DNA from: Bacillota bacterium
GTDB taxonomy: Bacteria; Bacillota; Clostridia; Oscillospirales; Oscillospiraceae
DNA: 32,073 nucleotides
Direction of reading: 5' to 3'
Assembly (NCBI GenBank): GCA_029224785.1
Contig: JAQXVF010000079.1
Coordinates: 1 to 32,073, forward strand
Position numbers and translations under genes: made by a program
Shown: one piece after another, positions 1-8,486 of the stretch
Layout of the letters: the number at the start of each line of letters is the position of its first letter
How positions within the stretch are numbered: position 1 is the stretch's first letter
Notes under the pieces: generated by a model
What the model saw: only the letters and a program-made list of their open reading frames with translations
What the model was told of the DNA's origin: nothing
Databases searched by the model: none

Positions 1-75
1 GCGTCCCAAAGAGGACTTGAACCTCCGACCCCACGCTTAGGAGGCGTGTGCTCTATCCAACTGAGCTATTGGGAC
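1..75 (-). tRNA. tRNA-Arg (anticodon CCT)
   Basis: The minus strand folds as a complete cloverleaf. The acceptor stem GTCCCAA pairs with TTGGGAC, followed by TA, a D-arm closed by GCTC/GAGC, an anticodon stem CACGC/GCGTG around the loop CTCCTAA (anticodon CCT), and a T-arm with loop TTCAAGT. The 3' CCA is cut by the window edge, so its encoding cannot be judged. It reads AGG codons. It is the only intact copy beside several broken tRNA-Arg(CCT) pieces, which differ from it in acceptor and D-arm sequence, so it is not their direct parent. Confidence 0.95.
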
Positions 76-159
76 GTATTTAATTTTTTTGTCAGCCTCC
101 GTAATTATCGGACTCAGCTCCCAACTAAGGTTTTTCCAAGGTGAGCGTTGTAACGTAAC

Positions 160-199
160 CTTAGGAGGCGAACGCTCTATCCTGCTGAGCTATGGGCGC
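160..199 (-). other. Detached 5' half of a tRNA-Arg(CCT), att-type remnant
   Basis: Read on the minus strand, 40 nt match tRNA positions 1-39: acceptor 5' strand GCGCCCA, TA, D-arm GCTC...GAGC, anticodon stem TTCGC and loop CTCCTAA. Just past the anticodon loop the tRNA stops and unrelated sequence follows. A break at the anticodon loop is a known crossover position for tyrosine integrases that use tRNA genes. It is nearly identical to the copy at 381-420 (one visible difference, in the acceptor stem). Inference: a leftover attachment site, not a working tRNA. Confidence 0.8.
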
Positions 200-259
200 A
201 TATGATGAAATTTAGGTAAAATGGGCTTTGAAGGCATATCCCTTACATTTTCCCGAAAA

Positions 260-290
260 GGCACCAAAGGGTACCAAACAGGGTACCAAA
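260..290. repeat. Three direct repeats GGYACCAAA beside the tRNA half
   Basis: GGCACCAAA (260-268), GGTACCAAA (270-278) and GGTACCAAA (282-290) lie about 90-120 bp from the broken tRNA end at 381. GGCACC/GGTACC motifs of the same kind recur at 31518-31549, a similar distance from the tRNA half at 31682. Repeated short sites near a core are typical of integrase arm-binding sites. This is inferred from position and repetition; no integrase gene is present in the window. The rest of 77-380 shows no supported gene. Confidence 0.5.
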
Positions 291-380
291 TCTTCGGAAG
301 GTTTGACACAAGGTCGCGAAATCAGCGTTTTTCTCGCGTTTTCACGCATTCCCTGCAGTATCACACGGATAGAGCAAGAC

Positions 381-420
381 CTTAGGAGGCGAACGCTCTA
401 TCCTGCTGAGCTACGGGCGC
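381..420 (-). other. Second detached 5' half of a tRNA-Arg(CCT)
   Basis: Minus strand, 40 nt, again tRNA positions 1-39 ending at the CTCCTAA anticodon loop. Its acceptor strand is GCGCCCG, which pairs perfectly over seven bases with CGGGCGC in the 3' tRNA half at 31682-31726. The two could therefore be parts of the same kind of tRNA gene, separated by recombination. The tandem arrangement with 160-199, about 221 bp apart, suggests successive insertions or deletions at one target. Confidence 0.8.
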
Positions 421-491
421 ATACGGGGCATTGGGAATGCTCCCTTATTTTATCGAAGGAATGGGAAGATGTCAAGACCGTTCTGCAGAAA

Positions 492-525
492 CGGAGAAAA
501 TCCCGCCGCAGGACTCTGCGGCGGG
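492..525 (-). terminator. Rho-independent terminator of the amino acid transport operon
   Basis: CCCGCCGCAG and CTGCGGCGGG form a 10-bp GC stem with a 4-nt loop (502-525). On the minus strand it is followed by ATTTTCTCC. It lies just downstream of the binding-protein stop codon at 540. Confidence 0.85.
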
Positions 526-539
526 AGGTGCGTGGTTTC

Positions 540-1358
540 TTATTTACTGATGTCGTTTCCGAAGTACTTCACGGCAAGTTCCGTCAGAGTGCCGTCGGCA
601 CGCAGCTCCGCCAGGGCCTTGTTGATGGCTTCCCGCAGGGTTGCGGAATCCTCTCCCTTGTGCATGGGGATGGCTACTTCATTGGCATCCTCGGTGCTGG
701 CGACAATCTTGATGGCGGCATCGGGGTACTGCCTGAGGTAGTCATAGAAGGACATATCTGCGTTCAGTGTGGCGTCCACTCGGCCCTGAAGCACCATCTG
801 GATGGTTTCGTCCAGAGTGTCCACACCGGAGCAGGTTGCACCGTAGGATTCGCCCAGCTCCATATAGGTGCTGCCGATGCTGTTGGCGGTGGTCTTGCCC
901 TTCAGATCCTCAAAGGATCGGATCTCTTCATTGTCTGCACGAACCACCAGGGCAGTGTGAATGTAAGCGTAGGCATCGGAAAAATCATAGGATTCTTTCC
1001 GGTCCTCGGTGACATCCACGCCGTTGATGACCAGATCATACCGTCCTGCATCCAGGCCGGCCAGCAGACCGTCCCATTCGCCTTCCACAAAGGTGGCTTT
1101 TACGCCCAGCTTTTCGGCAATGGCCCGGCCTACGTCGGCATCGTAGCCCACCAGAGCATCACTGTCATCATGGTATCCCCAGGGAGCCCAGTTGCCCTCC
1201 ATGGCAATGACGATCTCGCCTTTTTCCAGGATCCGGGTCAGTTGATCCTTGGGTGCTTCCGTGGAGGCGGCAGGTGCAGCGCTTCCGCAGGCGGTCAGGC
1301 CCAGAAGTGCCAGGGCCAGCAAGGCGGCGATCAGGGATTTTCGAAGTGTTTTTTTCAT
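540..1358 (-). CDS. Amino acid ABC transporter substrate-binding lipoprotein
   Basis: This is the extracellular receptor (SBP_bac_3 family) of a polar amino acid importer. The 272-residue protein starts with a type II signal peptide (KK charge, hydrophobic run, lipobox L-T-A-C with lipidated Cys24), then a short Ala/Ser linker and the two-lobed binding domain. The PWGYHD and YDADVGRAIAEKLG stretches near residues 58-85 are typical of the family. It is the last gene of a minus-strand operon, 31 bp after the ATPase, and is followed by a strong terminator. The ligand cannot be read from sequence. The permease and ATPase resemble cystine/glutamine-type systems, so a polar amino acid or cystine is the best guess. 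Confidence 0.93.
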   Translation of the reverse strand: MKKTLRKSLIAALLALALLGLTACGSAAPAASTEAPKDQLTRILEKGEIVIAMEGNWAPWGYHDDSDALVGYDADVGRAIAEKLGVKATFVEGEWDGLLAGLDAGRYDLVINGVDVTEDRKESYDFSDAYAYIHTALVVRADNEEIRSFEDLKGKTTANSIGSTYMELGESYGATCSGVDTLDETIQMVLQGRVDATLNADMSFYDYLRQYPDAAIKIVASTEDANEVAIPMHKGEDSATLREAINKALAELRADGTLTELAVKYFGNDISK

Positions 1359-1389
1359 AAATGTTTCCTTCTTTCATGACGGTGCCGCC

Positions 1390-2148
1390 CTATTCGGTAA
1401 GGGCAGCCTCCCCGCTGATGGTACGCAGGAATGCCCGTGTCCGGTCTTCTTTGGGATTGGCAAAGAATTCCCCGGCGGGTCCTGCTTCCAAAACAACGCC
1501 GTTCTCCATAAATACCACTTTGGAGGAGACGTTTTTTGCAAAATTCAGTTCGTGGGTGACCACCAGCATGGTCATTCCCTCGTCGGCGAGCTGCCGCATG
1601 ACCTGCAGGACCTCGCCGGTCAGCTCCGGGTCCAGAGCAGAGGTAGGCTCGTCAAACAAAATGATCTCCGGATCGGAGGCAAGGGCACGGGCAATGGCCA
1701 CCCGCTGCTGCTGACCGCCGGAAAGCTGGTTCGGGTAAGAATCGCATTTGTCGGAAAGACCGACTTTTGCGAGCATCCTTCGGCCGATCTCTTCTGCCTG
1801 GCTTTTCGGTGTTTTTCGTGCAACAATCAGCCCTTCCGTCACGTTCTGCAGGGCGGTCTTGTTGCGAAACAGATTGTAGCTCTGAAACACAAAGGCGGTT
1901 TTCTTGCGGATACGGGCAATGTCCTTCCGGGAAATGCGGTGCATATCGAAGGACTCTCCGTCGAAGACCATAGTACCGGCATCCGCATGTTCCAGAAAAT
2001 TCACACAGCGCAGGAAGGTGGTCTTTCCGGAGCCGGAGGGGCCCAGGATGGCGATCACATCCCGTTTTTCCACGTCGATGCTCACATCCTTCAGGACTTC
2101 CAGATCTCCGAAGGATTTTCGGACGTTTTGAATTTGAAGCATGGCCAT
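1390..2148 (-). CDS. Amino acid ABC transporter ATP-binding protein
   Basis: Cytoplasmic ATPase subunit of the importer, 252 aa, the usual length for the HisP/GlnQ class. Visible motifs are Walker A GPSGSGKTT (36-44), Q-loop Gln near 89, signature LSGGQQ (142-147), Walker B ILFDEP (163-168), D-loop SALD (170-173) and the switch His in VVTHE. The ATG begins one base after the permease stop codon, with GGAG nine bases upstream, so translation of the two is probably coupled. A second ATG at codon 3 is possible. Together with the permease and the lipoprotein it forms a complete importer. Confidence 0.95.
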   Translation of the reverse strand: MAMLQIQNVRKSFGDLEVLKDVSIDVEKRDVIAILGPSGSGKTTFLRCVNFLEHADAGTMVFDGESFDMHRISRKDIARIRKKTAFVFQSYNLFRNKTALQNVTEGLIVARKTPKSQAEEIGRRMLAKVGLSDKCDSYPNQLSGGQQQRVAIARALASDPEIILFDEPTSALDPELTGEVLQVMRQLADEGMTMLVVTHELNFAKNVSSKVVFMENGVVLEAGPAGEFFANPKEDRTRAFLRTISGEAALTE

Positions 2149-2149
2149 A

Positions 2150-2818
2150 TCAGTTCGCTCCGTAAGAATTCAGTTTTTTCTCTCCCACCTTCTGCAGCCT
2201 GGTCAGAACGGTGCAGAAGAGCAGATAGATCACTGCCACTTCTATGTAAAGGGCAAGGTGGGCATAATATCTGCCCGCGATCCGCTGGGTGGCCATGAAC
2301 ATCTCCATGACGGTGATATTGGATGCAAGAGAGGTGTCCTTTACAAGGGAGATCAGGTTGTTGGACAGGGAGGGGAAGGCGGTTCGCAGAGCCTGGGGCA
2401 GGATGATGCGGCGGATGGTCTGCAGATAGCTCATGCCCACGCAGTAGCCCGCCTCCAACTGCCCCTTGGGCACGGACTCCAGCGCCGCCCGTACGGTTTC
2501 CGCACAGTAGGCTCCCTCATTCAGGGAAAAGACAATGACGGCGGAGGGGAAGGGCTTCACCATAATGCCCAGATTGGGCAGACCGTAGAACACCACATAA
2601 AGCTGAACCAGCAGCGGGGTGCCCCGGACGATCCAGATGTAAAATCTGGCAAGCTGCTTCAGGATCCGGATGTTGGCAAACTGGACCATGGCAACTGCCA
2701 CCGCAATGACCATGGCGATGCTGAAGGACAGCACCGTCAGGGGAATGGTCATGGTCAGGCCGGGCAGCAGGATTTTCCAGAAGGAGTCCAGGAGAATGGA
2801 AATCAAACGTTCACTCAA
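2150..2818 (-). CDS. Amino acid ABC transporter permease
   Basis: Membrane subunit of the importer, 222 aa. Several hydrophobic helices are visible, starting around residues 15-45. The VRGTPLLVQLYVVFYG segment and the EAA loop (EAGYCVGMSYLQTIRR region), which docks on the ATPase, are characteristic of His/Glu/Gln/Arg-type (HisM) permeases, and the wording is close to cystine transporters of the YecS/TcyB type. The start is a TTG with an upstream AGGGGG. A more internal start would remove the N-terminal segment. A single permease gene suggests a homodimer. No good promoter is seen directly upstream, so it is probably read through from 2893-3774. Confidence 0.93.
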   Translation of the reverse strand: MSERLISILLDSFWKILLPGLTMTIPLTVLSFSIAMVIAVAVAMVQFANIRILKQLARFYIWIVRGTPLLVQLYVVFYGLPNLGIMVKPFPSAVIVFSLNEGAYCAETVRAALESVPKGQLEAGYCVGMSYLQTIRRIILPQALRTAFPSLSNNLISLVKDTSLASNITVMEMFMATQRIAGRYYAHLALYIEVAVIYLLFCTVLTRLQKVGEKKLNSYGAN

Positions 2819-2892
2819 TGGGTATGTATCCCCCTTTTCGGTAGTGGGTAAACTGTGTCAGGTACAGGCGGGAGGGACGATCCGTCCGCTTT

Positions 2893-3774
2893 TCATGCAG
2901 CCAGGGAGAAGCGGGCCTGAAGCTGCCGCACCATCTCACAGTAGTGGGCAAGACAGTCCTCCTGCCGGCCTTCGCGAATCATCTCCACGCAGGGCAGGAT
3001 GTAATCGTAATAGAGACCGGTGTAGACCGATTCCCGGTCACAGCACAGGTCCATCAGGATCACAAGCCGGGGGGCGATTTCGTAGTATTCCCGGATCAGC
3101 GCCTGCCCCTGTGGAGTAGCGGCCATATAGGTGTCCCGGAAATGACGCAGAAGGGTCAGCTCCTCGCAGTCGTCGGGCTTGGCGAAAAACTCGCAGACAG
3201 CGGTGGTGATGAAACACAGCCCAAAGAATTTCCGATGGAACCCGGCGGCAATGGACTCATAGGTGCCGATAGAGATCTTCATTTTCGGATATTGCCGGTT
3301 CCAGGTGTCCCGAACGGCCTGGGACAGCATTTCCGAAGAGGGCAGCTTTGCAGCCAGAATCCCCGGGATCAGATACAGGGCAAGGAACATCTGGTCTCTG
3401 GATTCAATGGCGTTGCGCTCGTAGTTGTTTTTTCCTTTGATTTCTTCGGGGCGCCGGGAAAGGATGCCGTCCACAAGCACCTGCGCCTGAGCAGCGGCAA
3501 CGGAGGCATCTGCGGCGGTCATGGCATCCAGACTCCGAAGGGTGGGAAGACATTTGTTCAGGTACTCGGTGAAGGCGCTTTTGTACTCCTGATAATTCAT
3601 CCTGGAAACATAGGAGGCGGCGTCAAAATAGCAGTCCCACAGGGTGGCATCCGGGTTTTCCGGCTGGGAAAAGGTGATCTGGCTGCCGCAGAAAATACAG
3701 GAAAACGCCTGCATTTCATCCGGAACGGGCACTTCTTTTCCACAGTGAGGACAGATACAGGTGCGGTAATCCAT
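2893..3774 (-). CDS. Zinc-ribbon protein of unknown function
   Basis: I do not recognise this 293-residue protein. Its N-terminus carries a compact zinc ribbon with Cys8-x2-Cys11 and Cys26-x2-Cys29. The remainder looks largely helical and soluble, with no signal peptide and no transmembrane segment. The start is well supported: ATG preceded by GGAGGT and a good promoter (3804-3832). It is the first gene of the minus-strand unit leading into the amino acid importer, 74 bp upstream of the permease and without an intervening terminator. A regulatory or scaffold role is possible but nothing in the sequence shows it. Confidence 0.85.
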   Translation of the reverse strand: MDYRTCICPHCGKEVPVPDEMQAFSCIFCGSQITFSQPENPDATLWDCYFDAASYVSRMNYQEYKSAFTEYLNKCLPTLRSLDAMTAADASVAAAQAQVLVDGILSRRPEEIKGKNNYERNAIESRDQMFLALYLIPGILAAKLPSSEMLSQAVRDTWNRQYPKMKISIGTYESIAAGFHRKFFGLCFITTAVCEFFAKPDDCEELTLLRHFRDTYMAATPQGQALIREYYEIAPRLVILMDLCCDRESVYTGLYYDYILPCVEMIREGRQEDCLAHYCEMVRQLQARFSLAA

Positions 3775-3803
3775 AATACGACCTCCAAAATCACATTTCT
3801 GTA

Positions 3804-3832
3804 ATCATATCATGTTTTCTGTGCAAAATCAA
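3804..3832 (-). promoter_or_regulatory. Promoter for the zinc-ribbon/ABC transporter unit
   Basis: Minus strand TTGATT, 17-base spacer, TATGAT, located 30 bases upstream of the ATG at 3774. It is probably the main promoter of the whole unit, because no comparable match lies in front of the permease. Confidence 0.75.
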
Positions 3833-3928
3833 GTGTCCGTGTACGGTGCGGAAAGTCCCGGGCTTTCCGAAAAAAAGGATTTTCTTTCGTAATATCCCGG
3901 CTGAAAATGGGGGAATGGGATTTTCTTC

Positions 3929-3957
3929 TTTACAGAATACGAATTGTATTATATAAT
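3929..3957 (+). promoter_or_regulatory. Promoter for prfB
   Basis: TTTACA (3929-3934), 17-base spacer, TATAAT (3952-3957). The expected start point near 3964 leaves a leader of only about 20-30 nt. Confidence 0.85.
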
Positions 3958-3981
3958 GTTGCAGGAATGAGCCTATGAGAA

Positions 3982-5124
3982 ATGGATGAGAATGTTATGA
4001 ATATTGAATTTGATGCCTACAAACAAAAACTCAACGAGATCCGTCCTTCTCTGGAGGGACTTGCGGACTCTCTGAATCTGGAAGGGCTGAAAAATGAGCT
4101 GGAGCGGCTGCACGCCATGCAGGAGGCTCCCGGCTTCTGGGAGGATCCGGACAAGAGCCAGAAGATTGTTGTCAAGACTCGCCAGACGGAGAGCAAGATC
4201 GAGAAATACGGGAAAATGCTGTCTTCCTGGGACGACATGATGACCATGTGCGAAATGGCGGCGGAGGAGGACGATGATTCCATGCTGCCGGAGCTGAAGG
4301 AGGAGTTCCAGAAGCTCACCGAGGAGATGGAGACCTGCAGACTGGAGACGCTGCTCACCGGCACCTACGACAAAAATAACGCCATGATGAGCTTTCATGC
4401 CGGCGCAGGCGGAACGGAGGCCCAGGACTGGTGCCAGATGCTGTACCGTATGTATACCCGCTGGGCGGAGCGCCATGGCTTTACCTACAAGATTATGGAC
4501 TACCAGGAAGGGGACGAAGCCGGCCTGAAGTCTGCCGACATCATGATCGAGGGAGAAAACGCCTACGGATTCCTGAAAGGGGAGAACGGCGTCCACCGGC
4601 TGGTCCGGGTATCGCCCTTTGATGCCAATGCCCGCCGGCAGACCTCCTTCTCTGCCGTGGAGGTGATCCCTGATATCGCGGATGACTCCAACGATGTGGA
4701 GATCAAGCCGGAGGACTACGAGATGCAGGTGTACCGGTCCTCCGGTGCAGGCGGCCAGCACATCAACAAGACATCCTCTGCTGTCCGGCTGATCCATAAG
4801 GCCACCGGCATCGTGGTGGCCTGCCAGACGGAGCGCAGCCAGTTCCAGAACAAGGAAACCTGTCTGCGTATGCTTCGGTCCAAGCTGGTGGAGATCAAAG
4901 AGCGGGAGCACCTGGATAAGATCTCCGATATCAAGGGCGTGCAGCAGAAGATCGAGTGGGGCAGCCAGATCCGCAACTATGTGTTTATGCCCTACACCCT
5001 GGTGAAGGACACCCGTACCGGCTGCGAGACCGCCAACGTCAACGGTGTGATGGATGGCGCCCTGGATCCCTTTATCGATGCCTATCTGACCTGCCTGGCC
5101 ACCGGGAACTGGGTCACAAAATAA
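3982..5124 (+). CDS. prfB: Peptide chain release factor 2
   Basis: RF2 terminates translation at UGA and UAA. The 380-residue protein shows the SPF tripeptide that reads the stop codon (211-213) and the GGQ motif that triggers peptidyl-tRNA hydrolysis (257-259, in SSGAGGQHINKTSS), with an N-terminal coiled region. Length is normal. The reading frame is open from the first ATG, so the autoregulatory +1 frameshift (CUU UGA C), common near codon 25 in many bacteria, is absent. ATG 3997 (MNIEFDAY) is an alternative start with a GGATGAG-like site in front. It has its own promoter and is followed by secG. Confidence 0.96.
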   Translation: MDENVMNIEFDAYKQKLNEIRPSLEGLADSLNLEGLKNELERLHAMQEAPGFWEDPDKSQKIVVKTRQTESKIEKYGKMLSSWDDMMTMCEMAAEEDDDSMLPELKEEFQKLTEEMETCRLETLLTGTYDKNNAMMSFHAGAGGTEAQDWCQMLYRMYTRWAERHGFTYKIMDYQEGDEAGLKSADIMIEGENAYGFLKGENGVHRLVRVSPFDANARRQTSFSAVEVIPDIADDSNDVEIKPEDYEMQVYRSSGAGGQHINKTSSAVRLIHKATGIVVACQTERSQFQNKETCLRMLRSKLVEIKEREHLDKISDIKGVQQKIEWGSQIRNYVFMPYTLVKDTRTGCETANVNGVMDGALDPFIDAYLTCLATGNWVTK

Positions 5125-5145
5125 CGAAAAAACCCTGCAGGACCC

Positions 5146-5174
5146 TTGAATTTTCTGCAGGAACATGATATAAT
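5146..5174 (+). promoter_or_regulatory. Promoter for secG
   Basis: TTGAAT (5146-5151), 17-base spacer, TATAAT (5169-5174). It leaves a leader of roughly 85 nt before the secG start, with GGAGGGAGG as ribosome binding site. Confidence 0.8.
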
Positions 5175-5266
5175 GTCCTGGATTCTATATTGATTGCTGT
5201 GTTTCGGGGGGATTCCCTGGTTTTCGGTCATAGCAGTACCGCTCATGGGCGGAGGGAGGTAAGGAA

Positions 5267-5494
5267 ATGGAAGTAGTTCTGACGATTCTGGAAGTGATTG
5301 CCAGCATTGCCCTGATTGTGGTTGTTCTGCTGCAGTCCGGCAAGGAAGCCGGCCTGTCCAGCGCCATTGCAGGCGGCTCGGATACCTATCTGAGCAAGTC
5401 GAAGTCCGGCAGCCTGGATCAGAAGCTGGCCGCATCCACCAAGTGGATTGCTCTGGCATGGATTCTGCTGACGCTGTCGCTGAGCCTGGTTTGA
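5267..5494 (+). CDS. secG: Preprotein translocase subunit SecG
   Basis: Small membrane subunit of the SecYEG channel, 75 aa. Two hydrophobic helices (about residues 2-22 and 56-74) flank a polar Gly/Ser-rich loop. The loop start LLQSGKEAGLSSAIAGG is a family hallmark (compare the LLQ.GKG.G..sAf.GG pattern of SecG). The start is fixed by a strong GGAGGGAGGTAAG site. It is flanked by its own promoter and a clear terminator, so it is probably monocistronic. Confidence 0.95.
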   Translation: MEVVLTILEVIASIALIVVVLLQSGKEAGLSSAIAGGSDTYLSKSKSGSLDQKLAASTKWIALAWILLTLSLSLV

Positions 5495-5510
5495 TTTGGA
5501 TCATCCGGAA

Positions 5511-5541
5511 AACCACAGGGTTTTGCCCTGTGGTTTTTTAT
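5511..5541 (+). terminator. Rho-independent terminator after secG
   Basis: AACCACAGGG and CCCTGTGGTT form a 10-bp stem with loop TTTTG, followed by a T-run. It lies 17 bp past the secG stop. Confidence 0.92.
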
Positions 5542-5565
5542 TTCGAATAAATGTGTGATTATGGC

Positions 5566-5594
5566 TTGTATTCACTTGGATGTGGTGGTATAAT
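5566..5594 (+). promoter_or_regulatory. Promoter for uvrA
   Basis: TTGTAT (5566-5571), 17-base spacer, TATAAT (5589-5594). A leader of about 25 nt precedes the uvrA ATG. I see no clear LexA/DinR-type box (GAAC-N4-GTTC) overlapping it. Confidence 0.82.
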
Positions 5595-5623
5595 GATCAC
5601 AGAAAAATGGTAGGAGAAATACA

Positions 5624-8452
5624 ATGAGTGATAGAATCCGAATTCAGGGAGCAAGGGAAAACAACCTGAAAAACGTCAATCTGGAGATCCCGAGAGACAA
5701 ACTGGTGGTGTTCACCGGACTGTCCGGCTCCGGGAAATCCAGCCTCGCCTTTGATACAATCTATGCAGAGGGCCAGCGCCGCTATGTGGAGAGCCTCAGC
5801 TCTTATGCCCGGCAGTTTCTGGGCCAGATGGACAAGCCGGATGTGGATGCCATCGACGGCCTTTCCCCGGCTATCTCCATCGATCAGAAAACCACCTCCC
5901 GGAATCCCCGGTCCACGGTGGGGACGGTGACGGAGATCTATGATTACCTCCGTCTGCTGTGGGCCAGGGCCGGTGTGCCCCACTGCCCCAAGTGCGGAAA
6001 GGAGATTCGCCGCCAGACGGTGGATCAGATTGTGGACCGTATCGCATCCCTGCCGGAAGGAACCCGTTTTTTGATCCTTTCTCCTGTGGTTCGCGGGAAA
6101 AAGGGAGAACAGGCGAAGGTATTCGAGGATGCCCGGAAGTCCGGCTTTACCCGCGTGCGGCTGGACGGGATCCTTTACGACCTGAACGAGCAGATCCCCT
6201 GCGAGAAAAACAAAAAGCACACCATCGAGCTGGTGGTGGACCGGCTGGTGATCCGGGAGGGACAGCGCAGAAGACTGGCGGACTCCGTGGAGACGGCCTG
6301 CAGCCACTCCGGCGGCCTGGTGACCGTAGAGATCCCGGACCGGAACGAGACCATGAGCTTTTCCCAGAACTATGCCTGTGAGGACTGCGGCGTCAGCCTC
6401 AGCGAGCTGGAGCCCAGAATGTTCTCCTTCAACAATCCGGTGGGCGCCTGCCCGGCCTGCACCGGCCTGGGCTTCCAACTGGAGGCGGATCCCAACCTGA
6501 TCATTCCGGATCGGGACAAATCCATTCTGGAGGGTGCCATCCAGGTTTCCGGGTGGAGCAATGCCCGGACGGACTCCATTTTCCGGATGTATTTTGATGC
6601 CCTTGCAAAGAAGTATCATTTTGACCTGAATGCACCCATCAAGGAGCTGAGCAAGGAGGCTCTGCACGTTATTCTGTACGGGACCGGAAACGAAAAACTG
6701 AAGATGAGCTACAGCCGGGGCAACGGTATGGGCGTTCTGGAGCAGCCTTTTGAGGGAATCGTGCCCAATGTCACCCGCCGTTACCGGGAGACCCAGTCCG
6801 ACGCGGTACGCCGGGAGTTGGAAGAATGCATGGCCTCCGCTCCCTGCAGCGCCTGCCACGGGCAGCGGCTTTCCGATGTGGCCCGGGCCGTGACTGTGGG
6901 TGGTGTCGGCATTATGGATTTCTGCAAAATGAGCGTGGCGGAAGAACTGGCTTTTATGAAGGAGCTGAAGCTGACGGGCAATACCGCCATCATAGCCCAG
7001 CAGATCGTCAAGGAGATCGTATCCCGGCTGCAGTTTTTGTCGGATGTGGGACTTTCCTACCTGACGCTGTCCCGGGCGGCAGGGACGCTTTCCGGCGGCG
7101 AGAGCCAGAGAATCCGGCTGGCAACCCAGATCGGATCCTCCCTGATGGGGGTACTGTATATTCTGGACGAGCCTTCCATCGGCCTGCACCAACGGGACAA
7201 TGACAAACTCATCGCCACTATGAAACGACTCCGGGATCTGGGGAATACCCTGATCGTGGTGGAGCATGATGAAGACACTATGCGCGCGGCGGACTATATC
7301 GTGGACGTCGGCCCCGGGGCCGGCAGCAGCGGCGGCAGCATCGTGGCGGCAGGCACCCTGCAGGATATCATGGAATGTCCGGAGTCCGTCACGGGACAGT
7401 ATCTCTCCGGGAAAAAGAAGATCCCCATCCCGGAGACAAGACGGGAGGGGAATGGCCACTTCCTGGAGGTTTTCGGTGCGGCGGAAAACAATCTGCGGGA
7501 GATTGATGTGAAGATTCCTCTGGGCACCCTGACCTGTGTTACCGGTGTTTCTGGCTCCGGGAAATCCAGCCTGGTGGAGGAGATTATCAATAAAACCCTG
7601 GCGGTGAAGCTGAACCGGGCGAAAATGCGCCCGGGCAAATGCCGCGAGGTCCGGGGACTTCAGTACCTGGACAAGGTCATTGACATCGACCAAAGCCCCA
7701 TCGGGCGGACGCCCCGGTCCAATCCCGCCACCTACACCGGCCTGTTCAACGATATCCGGGACCTTTTTGCCTCTACGGCAGAGGCCAAGATGCGGGGCTA
7801 CAACTCCGGCCGCTTTTCCTTTAATGTAAAGGGCGGCCGCTGTGAGGCCTGCTGCGGCGATGGCCTGGTGAAGATTGAAATGCACTTTCTGGCGGATGTG
7901 TATGTTCCCTGTGAGGTCTGCCGGGGTCAGCGGTACAACCGGGAGACTCTGGAGGTCCAATACAAGGGGAAGAACATTGCTCAGGTGCTGGATATGACGG
8001 CGGAGGAAGCGGTGGGCTTTTTCGACAACCTTCCCAAGATCCGCAGGAAAGCCCAGACGTTGGTGGATGTGGGCCTGGGATATGTGAAGCTGGGTCAGTC
8101 CAGCACCACCCTTTCCGGCGGCGAGGCTCAGCGGGTCAAGCTGGCAACGGAGCTTTCCAGAGCCTCCACCGGCAGGACCATCTATGTGCTGGACGAGCCT
8201 ACCACGGGACTCCACGCTGCGGATGTGCACCGGCTTTTGGAGGTGCTGCAGCTTCTGGTGGATATGGGGAATACGGTGCTTGTCATCGAACACAATCTGG
8301 ACGTAATCAAAACTGCGGACTATCTCATCGACCTGGGGCCGGAAGGCGGCACCGGCGGCGGTGAAATCGTGGCATGCGGCACCCCTGAGCAGGTGGCTCA
8401 GGTGCCGGAAAGCTACACCGGCCAGTACCTGAAAAAGCATTTGAAAGCATAA
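5624..8452 (+). CDS. uvrA: Excinuclease ABC subunit A
   Basis: UvrA is the damage-sensing ATPase of nucleotide excision repair and loads UvrB on DNA. The 942-residue protein has two ABC modules: first Walker [10 protein letters not shown] (32-40), second GVSGSGKSS (near 640), two LSGGE signatures and two ILDEP/VLDEP Walker B sites. Zinc modules are visible as CPKC near residue 120 and as CEAC...CEVC near residues 745-770. Length is typical. The start has GGTAGGAG upstream. It has its own promoter and is separated from uvrB by the radC-like gene and a reverse-strand kinase gene. Confidence 0.98.
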   Translation: MSDRIRIQGARENNLKNVNLEIPRDKLVVFTGLSGSGKSSLAFDTIYAEGQRRYVESLSSYARQFLGQMDKPDVDAIDGLSPAISIDQKTTSRNPRSTVGTVTEIYDYLRLLWARAGVPHCPKCGKEIRRQTVDQIVDRIASLPEGTRFLILSPVVRGKKGEQAKVFEDARKSGFTRVRLDGILYDLNEQIPCEKNKKHTIELVVDRLVIREGQRRRLADSVETACSHSGGLVTVEIPDRNETMSFSQNYACEDCGVSLSELEPRMFSFNNPVGACPACTGLGFQLEADPNLIIPDRDKSILEGAIQVSGWSNARTDSIFRMYFDALAKKYHFDLNAPIKELSKEALHVILYGTGNEKLKMSYSRGNGMGVLEQPFEGIVPNVTRRYRETQSDAVRRELEECMASAPCSACHGQRLSDVARAVTVGGVGIMDFCKMSVAEELAFMKELKLTGNTAIIAQQIVKEIVSRLQFLSDVGLSYLTLSRAAGTLSGGESQRIRLATQIGSSLMGVLYILDEPSIGLHQRDNDKLIATMKRLRDLGNTLIVVEHDEDTMRAADYIVDVGPGAGSSGGSIVAAGTLQDIMECPESVTGQYLSGKKKIPIPETRREGNGHFLEVFGAAENNLREIDVKIPLGTLTCVTGVSGSGKSSLVEEIINKTLAVKLNRAKMRPGKCREVRGLQYLDKVIDIDQSPIGRTPRSNPATYTGLFNDIRDLFASTAEAKMRGYNSGRFSFNVKGGRCEACCGDGLVKIEMHFLADVYVPCEVCRGQRYNRETLEVQYKGKNIAQVLDMTAEEAVGFFDNLPKIRRKAQTLVDVGLGYVKLGQSSTTLSGGEAQRVKLATELSRASTGRTIYVLDEPTTGLHAADVHRLLEVLQLLVDMGNTVLVIEHNLDVIKTADYLIDLGPEGGTGGGEIVACGTPEQVAQVPESYTGQYLKKHLKA

Positions 8453-8456
8453 GAAT

Positions 8457-8479
8457 CCGGATCTGCAATGCAGATCCGG
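8457..8479. terminator. Hairpin between convergent uvrA and kinase genes
   Basis: CCGGATCTGC and GCAGATCCGG form a perfect 10-bp stem with an AAT loop between the two convergent stop codons. T-tracts are poor on both sides, so it may be a weak bidirectional terminator. Confidence 0.6.
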
Positions 8480-8486
8480 TGAAACA

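Noticed and set aside
228..1379. 383-codon plus-strand frame opposite the binding protein
   Set aside because: It is antisense to the lipoprotein gene with no ribosome binding site, and it begins in the tRNA-remnant region.
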